DNA of 31,480 nt from Candidatus Altarchaeales archaeon WOR_SM1_86-2 (GTDB taxonomy: Archaea; Altiarchaeota; Altiarchaeia; IMC4; MCBC01), in NCBI GenBank assembly GCA_001723855.1, contig MCBC01000028.1, positions 1-31,480 on the forward strand, written 5' to 3'. The notes below the pieces were generated by a model. That model was given only the letters and a program-made list of their open reading frames with translations. It searched no databases and was not told the DNA's origin. This document shows, one piece after another, positions 6,827 to 13,899 of this stretch. The position numbers were made by a program, and so were the translations under genes. The stretch's first letter is position 1. Each line of letters begins with the position of its first letter.

Positions 6827-7896
6827 GAAAGATAGATTTTGTTGTTAGTATTGTGGTTATTTTGATGATGTCGGGATGTATCACAGATCAGCCGCAACAA
6901 CCAAGCGACGAGGGAAAAGGAGATAAAATTAAGATCATGGATCATGCGGGAAGAACGGTTTATGTGCCTGTAAAGGCAGACAGGATTGTCAGTTTATGGC
7001 CCGAGGCAACAAGAGTCGTAATGGCACTCAATGCCAGCAAACTCGTGGGGGTGAGTAATTATGATAAAAGAGATCCTATCATGACCGAGGTTTATCCGAA
7101 TCTCAAAAATTTGCCCGCGGTTGGAGATATGCAGGCAGCTAATGCCGAAGAGATAGTTGCACTCAAACCAGATGTAATATTTGGTGATGCTGTTAGACCA
7201 GAACAAGCTGATGAAGTCCAAGAACTTACAGGAATACCCGTTGTATGTGTTAGAATAAATAATCAATCGACAAGTAAATTTTCATATGCTTTGTTTCCAT
7301 TGATCGGCAAAGTTATTGGTGAAGAAGAGCGAGGAAAATATTTAAAAAAATTCTTGGAGGATGAAATGTCAAAGGTTAGAAATAAGGTATCAAAGATACC
7401 AGTAGAACATAGAGTTAGAGGTTATGTTACATTCGCACAGGATCCTTTGAAAACAGATAGACATTTGGATCCAATGGATTCTGCTGGAGTTATCAATGTT
7501 GCTAATAATATGGAAAGCAAATCTGGGGGGTCCATGGGTCCATGGATCACTGTCAATATCGAACAACTTGCGGTTTTGGATCCAGACATAATATTCATGC
7601 ACTTTCTTCATAAGGGGATGGGGAACTACACAAAAGAGCAAATATTGGACGATCCCCAGTGGCAGCATCTTAAAGCAGTAAAGGAAGGAAAAGTTTACAA
7701 TGTCATAGTCGGGCTGTCGGGATGGTATCCTTCAATGACGGTCATCAACACAATGCAGATAGCAAAAATATCTTATCCTGATGAGTTCACTGATTTAAAT
7801 GTAACGGCAGAAGGAGATAAAATATATAAAGAGTTGTATGGTATTGAGGGATACTTCAGTGAATTTTCCAGAAAATGGGATCTTGATGTGCCGTGA
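6823..7896 (+). CDS. Substrate-binding lipoprotein, BtuF/FecB type
   Basis: The 357-residue protein has a lipoprotein signal (MRKIDFVVSIVVILMMSGC, lipobox Cys 19), so it is anchored outside the cytoplasmic membrane. A periplasmic-binding-protein type 2 fold of the helical-backbone class follows: IMDHAGRTVYVPVKADRIVSL, the first lobe with NLPAVGDMQAANAEEIVALKPD, and the second lobe with ITVNIEQLAVLDPDIIFMH and WYPSMTVIN. The class binds corrinoids, haem, siderophores or related iron chelates. The permease and ATPase follow directly. The substrate cannot be read from the sequence. Coupling to a radical SAM gene raises the possibility of a cofactor precursor as ligand. Confidence 0.85.
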   Translation: MRKIDFVVSIVVILMMSGCITDQPQQPSDEGKGDKIKIMDHAGRTVYVPVKADRIVSLWPEATRVVMALNASKLVGVSNYDKRDPIMTEVYPNLKNLPAVGDMQAANAEEIVALKPDVIFGDAVRPEQADEVQELTGIPVVCVRINNQSTSKFSYALFPLIGKVIGEEERGKYLKKFLEDEMSKVRNKVSKIPVEHRVRGYVTFAQDPLKTDRHLDPMDSAGVINVANNMESKSGGSMGPWITVNIEQLAVLDPDIIFMHFLHKGMGNYTKEQILDDPQWQHLKAVKEGKVYNVIVGLSGWYPSMTVINTMQIAKISYPDEFTDLNVTAEGDKIYKELYGIEGYFSEFSRKWDLDVP

Positions 7897-7928
7897 TGAA
7901 AATAATCGGGTGTTTATATTAATTGATT

Positions 7929-8993
7929 ATGACCTGCAACATACCAGATGAAAAAGCCGGTTTGGAAACCTCCACGGAAAGAAGAAAGATTTTTATCCTA
8001 GGGATACTTTTTACGATTTTAATTATTTCATCTTTAACAGCGGTCGGGATGGGCGCCTACGACATCGGCGTCCTTGATGTTTATTACACCCTGCTTGCGC
8101 ATCTAAACCCTATGAGTGATGTCGAGGCGGTTGAAAAACTCCACAACACGATAATCTGGGACATACGGATGCCGAGGATACTTTTAGCGATTACCGTGGG
8201 AATTGCACTGGCAACCGCAGGCGCAGTTTTCCAGGGTGTTTTCAGAAACCCGCTTGTTGAGCCGTATATACTTGGGGTTTCGTCAGGCGCCGCATTCGGA
8301 GCGGCTCTTGGCATAGTTTATCCACAGTTTTTCTTATCCGTTCAGGTCTCAGCATTTGTCTTCGGAGCAGTCGCAGTTTTCGGAGCATATACGCTTACAA
8401 GGGTCAGGGGCGAGACGCCCGTAGTGACTTTAATACTCGCTGGGGTAATAATCGGGTCAATATTTGGAGCGATGGTTTCTATCCTGAAATACGTCTCTGA
8501 TGATACTGCGCTGCGGGAAATTGTCTTCTGGCTGATGGGAGGGTTTTATTATGCGACATGGGGGGATGTTAAAATTATTACGCCGATAGTGATTCTATGC
8601 TTTATCGGGGTCTTGTATGTGAGCTGGAAATTAAATATTTTATCAATGGGTGACGAGGAAGCAAGGAGTTTGGGTGTAAATCCCGAAAGATATAAATTGA
8701 TTGTTGTAAGCATTGCAACACTCGTTACGGCAGTTTCGGTATCAGCAGTTGGGATAATTGCATGGGTTGGCTTAATGATGCCGCATGCAGCAAGGATGCT
8801 TCTTGGACCAGACCACCGTTTTATGATTCCTGCGGCTGCTATTATGGGGGGAATTTACTTAATAGTTTGCGACACCTTAGCAAGAACGCTTACAACAGCT
8901 GAAATCCCTGTTGGGATCATTACATCAATTTTGGGGGCTCCATATCTTCTTTACTTGCTTAGAAATAAAGGTAAAATTATTTTAGGAGATTGA
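7929..8993 (+). CDS. BtuC/FecCD-type ABC permease
   Basis: The polytopic membrane protein shows the family segments IIWDIRMPRILLAITVGIALA, VFRNPLVEPYILGVSSGAAFGA, LAGVIIGSIFGAM and the C-terminal VGIIAWVGLMMPHAARMLLGPDHR, which forms the coupling helix for the ATPase, followed by AEIPVGIITSILGAPYLLYLL. About ten membrane helices are expected. A TTG at 7923 opens the frame slightly earlier, but ATG 7929 (MTCNIPDEKAG) is the better start. It follows the binding protein by 32 bases. The charged N-terminal segment of about 25 residues before the first helix is cytoplasmic. Confidence 0.9.
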   Translation: MTCNIPDEKAGLETSTERRKIFILGILFTILIISSLTAVGMGAYDIGVLDVYYTLLAHLNPMSDVEAVEKLHNTIIWDIRMPRILLAITVGIALATAGAVFQGVFRNPLVEPYILGVSSGAAFGAALGIVYPQFFLSVQVSAFVFGAVAVFGAYTLTRVRGETPVVTLILAGVIIGSIFGAMVSILKYVSDDTALREIVFWLMGGFYYATWGDVKIITPIVILCFIGVLYVSWKLNILSMGDEEARSLGVNPERYKLIVVSIATLVTAVSVSAVGIIAWVGLMMPHAARMLLGPDHRFMIPAAAIMGGIYLIVCDTLARTLTTAEIPVGIITSILGAPYLLYLLRNKGKIILGD

Positions 8994-8996
8994 AAA

Positions 8997-9767
8997 ATGT
9001 TAAAAGTAAAAAATTTAAATTTCAGATATAACGGGACGGAAATTTTAAAGGATATATCATTTGATATAGAGGACGGAAATTTGTGCGGATTGTTTGGACC
9101 AAACGGCTCTGGAAAGACGACGCTTTTTAAATGCTGTCTTAATTTCCTTAAATTCGACAGGGGAGAAGTAATCATAGACGGTGAGAATATAAAAAATAAA
9201 ACGGTTGGGGAGATGGCAAAACTTGTGGCTTATGTTCCCCAGGAACATAAACCTCCGTTCCCGTATTCTGTAAAAGAGGTTGTTTTAATGGGAAGGACAC
9301 CGCATCTTGGTGGAGTCTTTGGAACCTGTCAAGAAGACAAAAAGAAAGCATCTGATGCATTGGAAATGCTTGGAATCATGAATCTTACGGACAAACCGTA
9401 TAATCAACTAAGCGGCGGGCAACGACAGTTGGTTTTAATAGCAAGGGCTGTTGCGCAGGAAACCAAATTACTTTTTCTGGATGAACCGACATCGGCCCTT
9501 GATTTCAAAAACCAGATAAAGATATGGAAGATATTGCAGAAAATCTCGCAAAAAGGAACAACGATATTTGCATGCACCCATGATCCGAACCATGTTTTAT
9601 GGTTCTGCAATAGAGTTATCGTTTTGGGGGATAAGAGTGTTATTGCCGATGGAAGCCCGATGGATTCCGTAACCAAAGAAACGCTTAACAGGATTTACGG
9701 TAATATCTGTCATGTAAAAAAAATTGATAACACAAACATGGTTTTTCCATCAGAACTTGGATACTGA
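8997..9767 (+). CDS. BtuD/FecE-type ABC transporter ATPase
   Basis: The 256-residue ATPase has Walker A GPNGSGKTT (residues 34-42), Q-loop YVPQEHKPPFPY, signature LSGGQRQLVLIARA, Walker B LLFLDEPTSALD and the H-loop in CTHDPNH, all intact. The YSVKEVVLMGR segment is typical of iron-chelate and cobalamin importers. It starts 3 bases after the permease. The operon (5774-9767) ends here; the next gene has its own promoter with the GCAC-N4-GTGC palindrome. Confidence 0.92.
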   Translation: MLKVKNLNFRYNGTEILKDISFDIEDGNLCGLFGPNGSGKTTLFKCCLNFLKFDRGEVIIDGENIKNKTVGEMAKLVAYVPQEHKPPFPYSVKEVVLMGRTPHLGGVFGTCQEDKKKASDALEMLGIMNLTDKPYNQLSGGQRQLVLIARAVAQETKLLFLDEPTSALDFKNQIKIWKILQKISQKGTTIFACTHDPNHVLWFCNRVIVLGDKSVIADGSPMDSVTKETLNRIYGNICHVKKIDNTNMVFPSELGY

Positions 9768-9811
9768 AAACCAATTATCAAGTTTTGTAATGCCTTTTAT
9801 ATTAAAAATTT

Positions 9812-9835
9812 AATTTATATTAAGCACTTATGTGC
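9812..9835 (+). promoter_or_regulatory. TATA-like box plus GCAC-N4-GTGC operator, copy 2
   Basis: ATTTATATT (about 9813-9821) is followed by AA and GCACTTATGTGC (9824-9835), with AATTTAATTTAT-like sequence upstream as in copies 1 and 3. The start codon at 9858 would give a leader of roughly 15 bases. Confidence 0.65.
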
Positions 9836-9857
9836 AAAAATTTTTATTGGTGAAACA

Positions 9858-10181
9858 ATGGAGAATATAGATTTTGATAAGGTTGAGGAAGCAAGAAAGA
9901 TATTGGGATTGGAAGAAAAAGCAACATTAAGGGAAATAAAAAACGCTTACAGAAAGAAAGCAAAGAAATACCATCCGGATTCTTCCCCAGGCAGTAAAGA
10001 GGAATGCGAAGAGGTTATGAAAAAAGTCAATGATGCATATGAGACACTGATTAATTATTGTAAAAATTATGTTTATTCTTTCAAAAAAGAAGATGTTGAG
10101 GGTGGGGAGGATGCTTATGCAAAGTATATGAAAAGTTTTGAAAACGACTGGTTGTGGGGTAAGGGAGCGAACAAAAAGTAG
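9858..10181 (+). CDS. Small J-domain (DnaJ-like) protein
   Basis: The 107-residue protein consists of a J domain: ARKILGLEEKATLREIKNAY, HPD at residues 39-41, and the final helix VNDAYETLINY, plus a C-terminal tail with WLWGKGANKK. J domains stimulate the ATPase of Hsp70 partners; the DnaJ zinc and substrate domains are absent. Small J proteins include HscB, the co-chaperone of the IscU scaffold, so the shared operator with the NifU-like gene at 957 is suggestive. The HscB C-terminal domain is not obvious, however. It appears to be transcribed alone, because the dtxR-type gene downstream has its own promoter and operator. Confidence 0.85.
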   Translation: MENIDFDKVEEARKILGLEEKATLREIKNAYRKKAKKYHPDSSPGSKEECEEVMKKVNDAYETLINYCKNYVYSFKKEDVEGGEDAYAKYMKSFENDWLWGKGANKK

Positions 10182-10210
10182 ATAAGAAATGATATTTTAT
10201 AATTTATTAT

Positions 10211-10224
10211 TTAGATTTATCTAA
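10211..10224. promoter_or_regulatory. Iron-box-like palindrome at the DtxR gene
   Basis: TTAGATTTATCTAA is an inverted repeat TTAGAT-N2-ATCTAA. It lies 20 bases before the ATG at 10245 and just after a TATA-like TTTATAATTTATTA (about 10197-10210). DtxR/IdeR sites are known to have TTAG...CTAA arms, so autoregulation by the DtxR-type protein is the simplest reading. Confidence 0.55.
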
Positions 10225-10244
10225 TTATTTTACGCATCTCTAAA

Positions 10245-10700
10245 ATGTATTCCAAAGGTATTGAGGACTATCTTGAAGCAATATATAACATTATCTTAAG
10301 AAAAGGTTATGCAAGGACTAAAGATATAGCAGAAGAATTAAATGTGACTTCGCCGAGTGTGAGTGCGATGTTAAAGAAACTGCATAGTGAAGACCTTATT
10401 TTCTACGAGAGGTATAGCGGCGTTACTCTGGCACCTGAAGGTGAAGAACTCGCAAAATCAATTAAGCACAGGCATGACACGCTAACAAAACTCTTAAAAA
10501 TTATTTTCGTATCAGAGGATGTTGCAGAAAGGGACGCATGTAACCTGGAACATAATTTAAGTCCCGAAAGTATTACACAACTAACAAATTTTGTTAATTT
10601 TATTGAAAGTCGCCCGATACATCCGCAGTGGCTTGAGCATTTCAAAACATTCTGTGAAACCGGAGATTACGAATGTAAAAAATTAAAAGATAGAGGATAA
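10245..10700 (+). CDS. DtxR/MntR-family metal-dependent repressor
   Basis: The 151-residue protein has an N-terminal winged helix (YLEAIYNIILRKGYARTKDI, VTSPSVSAMLKKL) and a dimerisation/metal domain with SPESI, but no SH3 domain. Candidate metal ligands line up with MntR numbering: D8 and E11 in GIEDYLE, H77 in KHRHDT, C99, E102 and H103 in ACNLEH. MntR has Glu at 99 while DtxR has Cys at that place, so the site is a mixture of Mn-type (D8) and Fe-type (C99) ligands. With Feo and an iron-chelate-type importer nearby it probably senses Fe2+. The gene is preceded by its likely own operator and is followed after 1 base by a protein of unknown function. Confidence 0.88.
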   Translation: MYSKGIEDYLEAIYNIILRKGYARTKDIAEELNVTSPSVSAMLKKLHSEDLIFYERYSGVTLAPEGEELAKSIKHRHDTLTKLLKIIFVSEDVAERDACNLEHNLSPESITQLTNFVNFIESRPIHPQWLEHFKTFCETGDYECKKLKDRG

Positions 10701-10701
10701 G

Positions 10702-11178
10702 ATGCCAAGTTTAATGCCAGGAATGCCAGGGACAAAGGAAGTATATGGCATTTCAGTTATCAGAGAGTATTTACGTATCAAAATCCCACCTAAAGCATTC
10801 GAACGGTATGGGTTAACCAATGGCGGTTTAGTCGTGTTAACAACAACCCATAAAGGCGAAGGCGGGTTTGCCCTATTGAATAAGAAAAGGACAGAAGCCG
10901 CGGTTTTTGAGAGATATATTAGCCAAATGAGTGAAATTGATACCGTTTATTGGTTTAATGACAAAGCTTATGTATTAACACAGGTAAGTGGGGGGGAATT
11001 ATGTCTGACCCCTGAGATCTTGGAGGCTTTTCATTTGCGAGAGAATGACAATCTTATGGTCGTGAAGAGTACAACTGTGGCAATGAGCTACACACCAATA
11101 GAAATATGGAAGGAGAAGTTTACCAAACGAGGATTGTATGAAGCCATAGAAAACATGAGTAAACTGGAAGAATTCTAA
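10702..11178 (+). CDS. Unknown protein, possible tandem AbrB-like fold
   Basis: I do not recognise this 158-residue protein. It begins MPSLMPGMPGTKEVYG, Met/Pro/Gly-rich, then IREYLRIKIPPKAFERYGLTNGGLVVLTTTHKG, which resembles the swapped-hairpin AbrB/MazE pattern (strand, IPP, helix, G-D/G, strand). A second similar unit is ELCLTPEILEAFHLRENDNLMVVKST near residues 93-118. This suggests two AbrB-like repeats, as inference only. It starts 1 base after the DtxR-type gene and so is surely co-transcribed and under the same iron-box-like control. It may be a partner DNA-binding protein or an iron-responsive factor. Confidence 0.6.
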   Translation: MPSLMPGMPGTKEVYGISVIREYLRIKIPPKAFERYGLTNGGLVVLTTTHKGEGGFALLNKKRTEAAVFERYISQMSEIDTVYWFNDKAYVLTQVSGGELCLTPEILEAFHLRENDNLMVVKSTTVAMSYTPIEIWKEKFTKRGLYEAIENMSKLEEF

Positions 11179-11276
11179 GGTCTAATGCGAACCGCACACA
11201 TCATGCCTTTAAAATAAGAGACATATCCCTAAATTTATTTAAAAATTAAAATCTAAAATTCAAAAATAAAAGTAAA

Positions 11277-11762
11277 ATGCCCTTCACGCCATTTCATCTC
11301 GGTCCCGGAATTGCACTTGGAATAATATTCAAACGGTGGATCAATATACCTGCAATTCTGCTTGCGAGCATAATTGTTGATGTCCGCACAATTTATTGTT
11401 TTTTCATTGGTAACTGTCAACTTCATGGTTTTTTTCACACCTTTGCAGGTAGCACAATTTTGGGTTTATTGGTCATTGCATTGATTTGGATTTTTCGCAT
11501 ACATCTCTCCAAAATCTCAAAAATTCTAAAAATTGAACAGGATTATTCTTTACAATCAATTACTACAGGTGCACTAATTGGCGCATGGGTTCATATCATA
11601 CTTGACGCCTTCTTATATCCTGAAATCCACCCTTTCTGGCCAGTGGAGGGCAATACTTTACTGCTTGGTGTCCTAAGTTCATCAACAGTTTACGGGCTTT
11701 GTGTAGTTGGTTTTTTAATTGGAGGATTGATTTATGTATGGAAGTTAATTAGGCATTCTTAA
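11277..11762 (+). CDS. YdjM-type membrane-bound putative metal-dependent hydrolase
   Basis: The 161-residue membrane protein starts MPFTPFHLGPGIALGI, the hallmark of the LexA-binding, inner-membrane putative hydrolase family (YdjM/DUF457-like). Further His/Asp sites are ASIIVDVRTIYCF, HGFFHTFAGS and HIILDAFLYPEIHPFWP, which are the conserved potential metal ligands. Four to five hydrophobic segments are visible. The activity of the family is unproven. It is flanked by intergenic stretches of about 100 and 80 bases, with a TATA-like TTTATTTAAAAA upstream, so it is probably transcribed alone. Confidence 0.8.
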   Translation: MPFTPFHLGPGIALGIIFKRWINIPAILLASIIVDVRTIYCFFIGNCQLHGFFHTFAGSTILGLLVIALIWIFRIHLSKISKILKIEQDYSLQSITTGALIGAWVHIILDAFLYPEIHPFWPVEGNTLLLGVLSSSTVYGLCVVGFLIGGLIYVWKLIRHS

Positions 11763-11788
11763 AATTTCCTAATCTTTTTAGATTTGGA

Positions 11789-11828
11789 TTTTTATATAAC
11801 TAATTTCTAATATATTAGATAAAACTAA
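11789..11828 (+). promoter_or_regulatory. feoA promoter with overlapping iron-box-like repeats
   Basis: TTTTTATATAAC (11789-11799 region) is a TATA-like box. Directly after it are a perfect palindrome CTAATATATTAG (11807-11818) and TTAGATAAAACTAA (11815-11828), a degenerate form of the TTAGAT-N2-ATCTAA site before the DtxR gene. They overlap the expected transcription start, as expected for repression. A further inverted repeat, AATCT-TTTT-AGATT (11771-11784), lies upstream and may end the previous transcript. Confidence 0.5.
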
Positions 11829-11839
11829 AAAATTTAAAC

Positions 11840-12100
11840 TTGGCTAAAATAGAAAAATCACTTATAGAGTTGCGAAAAGGAGAAAAAGGCAGGATAACAA
11901 ACCTCTCTGGCGGCTTTGGCAGAGGTTTTGGCAGGGGATATGGTGGTGGAACAAAACAACTTGAGAATTTAGGCATACGAATAGGTAAGGAAGTCAAGGT
12001 CGTAAGCATCCAGCCGTTCGGCCCGATAGTAATTGAAATTGATGGCCATGAAACGGCAATCGGCCGCGGCAGAGCCGCAAAGATTTATGTTGAGGTTTAA
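11840..12100 (+). CDS. feoA: FeoA-like protein with Gly/Arg-rich insertion
   Basis: The 86-residue SH3-like FeoA protein accompanies the ferrous-iron permease FeoB. The core motifs are ELRKGEKGRITNLSGG, LENLGIRIGKEVKVVSIQPFGPIVIEIDGHETAIGRGRAAKI. The usual short link between GG and LGI is replaced by a Gly/Arg-rich stretch, GFGRGFGRGYGGG, encoded by imperfect GGN repeats. The start is TTG at 11840; no in-frame ATG precedes the fold. It is the first gene of an operon that ends with feoB, with two other genes in between. The iron-box-like promoter upstream suggests iron repression. Confidence 0.85.
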   Translation: MAKIEKSLIELRKGEKGRITNLSGGFGRGFGRGYGGGTKQLENLGIRIGKEVKVVSIQPFGPIVIEIDGHETAIGRGRAAKIYVEV

Positions 12101-12113
12101 TTTTAGACAGAAA

Positions 12114-12740
12114 ATGAGTGAGGATTATTATTCGTACACAAAAAAGTTATTCAGGAAAGCGGCTCCTTTTTACGGTGTTGTAGATATATTGGTTTCTGGT
12201 GTAAGACACGAAGTTGTAGATCTTACCAATGCAGGAAACGGCTCAAAGATATTGGATGTATGCACCGGAACGGGAAGCCAGGCACTTGCATTTGCTAAAA
12301 GGGGTTATGATGTCGTTGGAATTGATTTATCAGAAGATATGTTGAAAGTTGCCGGGAAGAAAAATAGATATGGGGGGGTTGAATTCAAAGTTGCAGATGC
12401 AACAGACATTCCATTTGAGGATAACGAATTTGATGTATCGGTTATTTCTTTTGCCCTGCACGATATGCCAAGGGATGTTAGAGAAAAGGTTTTGGCGGAG
12501 ATAAATAGGGTCACTAAGCCCAAGGGTGATGTGGTGATTGTCGATTATGCACTGCCTGAGAACAAAATTAGCAGGTTTCTGGTTTATCATCTTACTAAAC
12601 TTTACGAAACCAGATATTATCCGGAATTTATAAAATCCGATCTTAAGGCATTGATCAGAAAATATGGAATTGGAATAGAAAAAGAGATTCCTGTGATGTT
12701 TGGAAGTGCAAAAATTTTGAAAGGAATAAACGAAAAATGA
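12114..12740 (+). CDS. Class I SAM-dependent methyltransferase (UbiE/ArsM-like fold)
   Basis: The 208-residue methyltransferase has motif I KILDVCTGTGSQALAF (residues 45-60), VVGIDLSEDML, IPFEDNEFDVSVISFALHDM and DVVIVDYALPENKIS, in the order of the UbiE/Methyltransf_11 group. An open frame extends to 12033 within feoA, but those residues are not family-like and ATG 12114, 13 bases after the feoA stop, is the likely start. The C-terminal half (FLVYHLTKLYETRYY) resembles ubiquinone-type or phospholipid-type methyltransferases. Its place between feoA and an MFS exporter suggests methylation of an iron-linked metabolite, but the substrate is unknown. Confidence 0.85.
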   Translation: MSEDYYSYTKKLFRKAAPFYGVVDILVSGVRHEVVDLTNAGNGSKILDVCTGTGSQALAFAKRGYDVVGIDLSEDMLKVAGKKNRYGGVEFKVADATDIPFEDNEFDVSVISFALHDMPRDVREKVLAEINRVTKPKGDVVIVDYALPENKISRFLVYHLTKLYETRYYPEFIKSDLKALIRKYGIGIEKEIPVMFGSAKILKGINEK

Positions 12741-13897
12741 ACAAAAAAATAAGCAAAAATGTAATCCTTCTTGGAATAGTAAGTTTCCTCACAGACATAA
12801 GCAGTGAGATAATATTCCCTATCCTCCCATTATTTATAGTAGCACTTGGCGGAACAGGACTTATCATCGGCTTAATTGGGGGGCTTGCGGACAGCATATC
12901 ATCACTGCTTAAAGTTTTCTCCGGTTACTGGTCAGACAGAAAAGGAAAGCGGCTGCCTTTTGTTTTCGGCGGCTATGGATTGTCGAGCATTTCAAAGATA
13001 CTTCTTTCATTTTCAACTTTATGGCAGCATGCCGTAATCTTTGTTTCATTAGAAAGAGTTGGAAAGGGTTTAAGAACTGCTCCGAGAGACGCTATAATTG
13101 CGGAATCAAGCGAAGGGGAGAGAGGAAAAGCATTTGGAATCCACAGAGCAATGGATACTTCTGGAGCAGTAATTGGTTCGGCAATTGCATTTATACTTAT
13201 TTATTATCTCGGACTGAATCTTGAGACACTAATACTTTCTGCAGGAATAATCGGGTTTTTTGCCTTGGTACCCCTTTTATTTGTAAAAGAAAAAAAGAAA
13301 AAACCAGTCGTTAGTTCACTTAGAATAGGTCTAAAATCTCTTCCAAAAGATTTCCGTATCTTTGTGATTATTGCGACAATTTTTGCCCTTGGAAACTTCA
13401 CCTATATGTTTTTCATACTAAAATCCCAGAGTGCCTTTTTTGACCCCAAAATGGCAATAGCAATGCCAATTCTTTTATATGTATGGTTCAATGTTGTGTA
13501 TGCAATATTCTCCATTCCAGCAGGAATTTTATCAGACAGAATAGGAAGGAAAAAAGTACTAACTTTTGGTTATGGTCTCTTTGCAGTCACATGCGCAGGG
13601 TTTATGTTCTCTAATTCATTAGTTTTATTTATTATTTTCTTTGCATTTTATGGTGTTGTGTATGCTTTAATTGATGGAAACCAGCGAGCTTATGCATCTG
13701 ATTTAATTTCAGATGACTTGAGAGGAACAGGACTCGGAACATTTCACACAGCAATTGGCTTGGTAGCACTTCCAGCAAGTCTAATTGCAGGGGTGCTGTG
13801 GGAGTATGTTGATCCAAATGTAACATTTATTTATGGTGCAGTTATGGGAATTTTAGCAGCAATTTTGTTGTTTAGAATAAATAATAAGAATAAGTAA
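12737..13897 (+). CDS. MFS family transporter
   Basis: The 386-residue membrane protein has two six-helix halves. It opens with ISKNVILLGIVSFLTDISSEIIFPILPLF, then the loop GYWSDRKGKRLPFVFGGYG (MFS motif A) and FVSLERVGKGLRTAPRDAIIA (a variant of the family's GRG-R-PPRDA segment). In the second half, GILSDRIGRKKVLTFGYG repeats motif A. Its ATG overlaps the methyltransferase stop, and feoB follows 2 bases after it, so its expression is tied to iron uptake. It might export the methylated product or another small molecule. The substrate cannot be assigned. Confidence 0.85.
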   Translation: MNKKISKNVILLGIVSFLTDISSEIIFPILPLFIVALGGTGLIIGLIGGLADSISSLLKVFSGYWSDRKGKRLPFVFGGYGLSSISKILLSFSTLWQHAVIFVSLERVGKGLRTAPRDAIIAESSEGERGKAFGIHRAMDTSGAVIGSAIAFILIYYLGLNLETLILSAGIIGFFALVPLLFVKEKKKKPVVSSLRIGLKSLPKDFRIFVIIATIFALGNFTYMFFILKSQSAFFDPKMAIAMPILLYVWFNVVYAIFSIPAGILSDRIGRKKVLTFGYGLFAVTCAGFMFSNSLVLFIIFFAFYGVVYALIDGNQRAYASDLISDDLRGTGLGTFHTAIGLVALPASLIAGVLWEYVDPNVTFIYGAVMGILAAILLFRINNKNK

Positions 13898-13899
13898 AA

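Noticed and set aside
12033..12113. Longer N-terminus of the second methyltransferase overlapping feoA
   Set aside because: The extra residues come from reading feoA out of frame and do not look like the family; ATG 12114 is the natural start.
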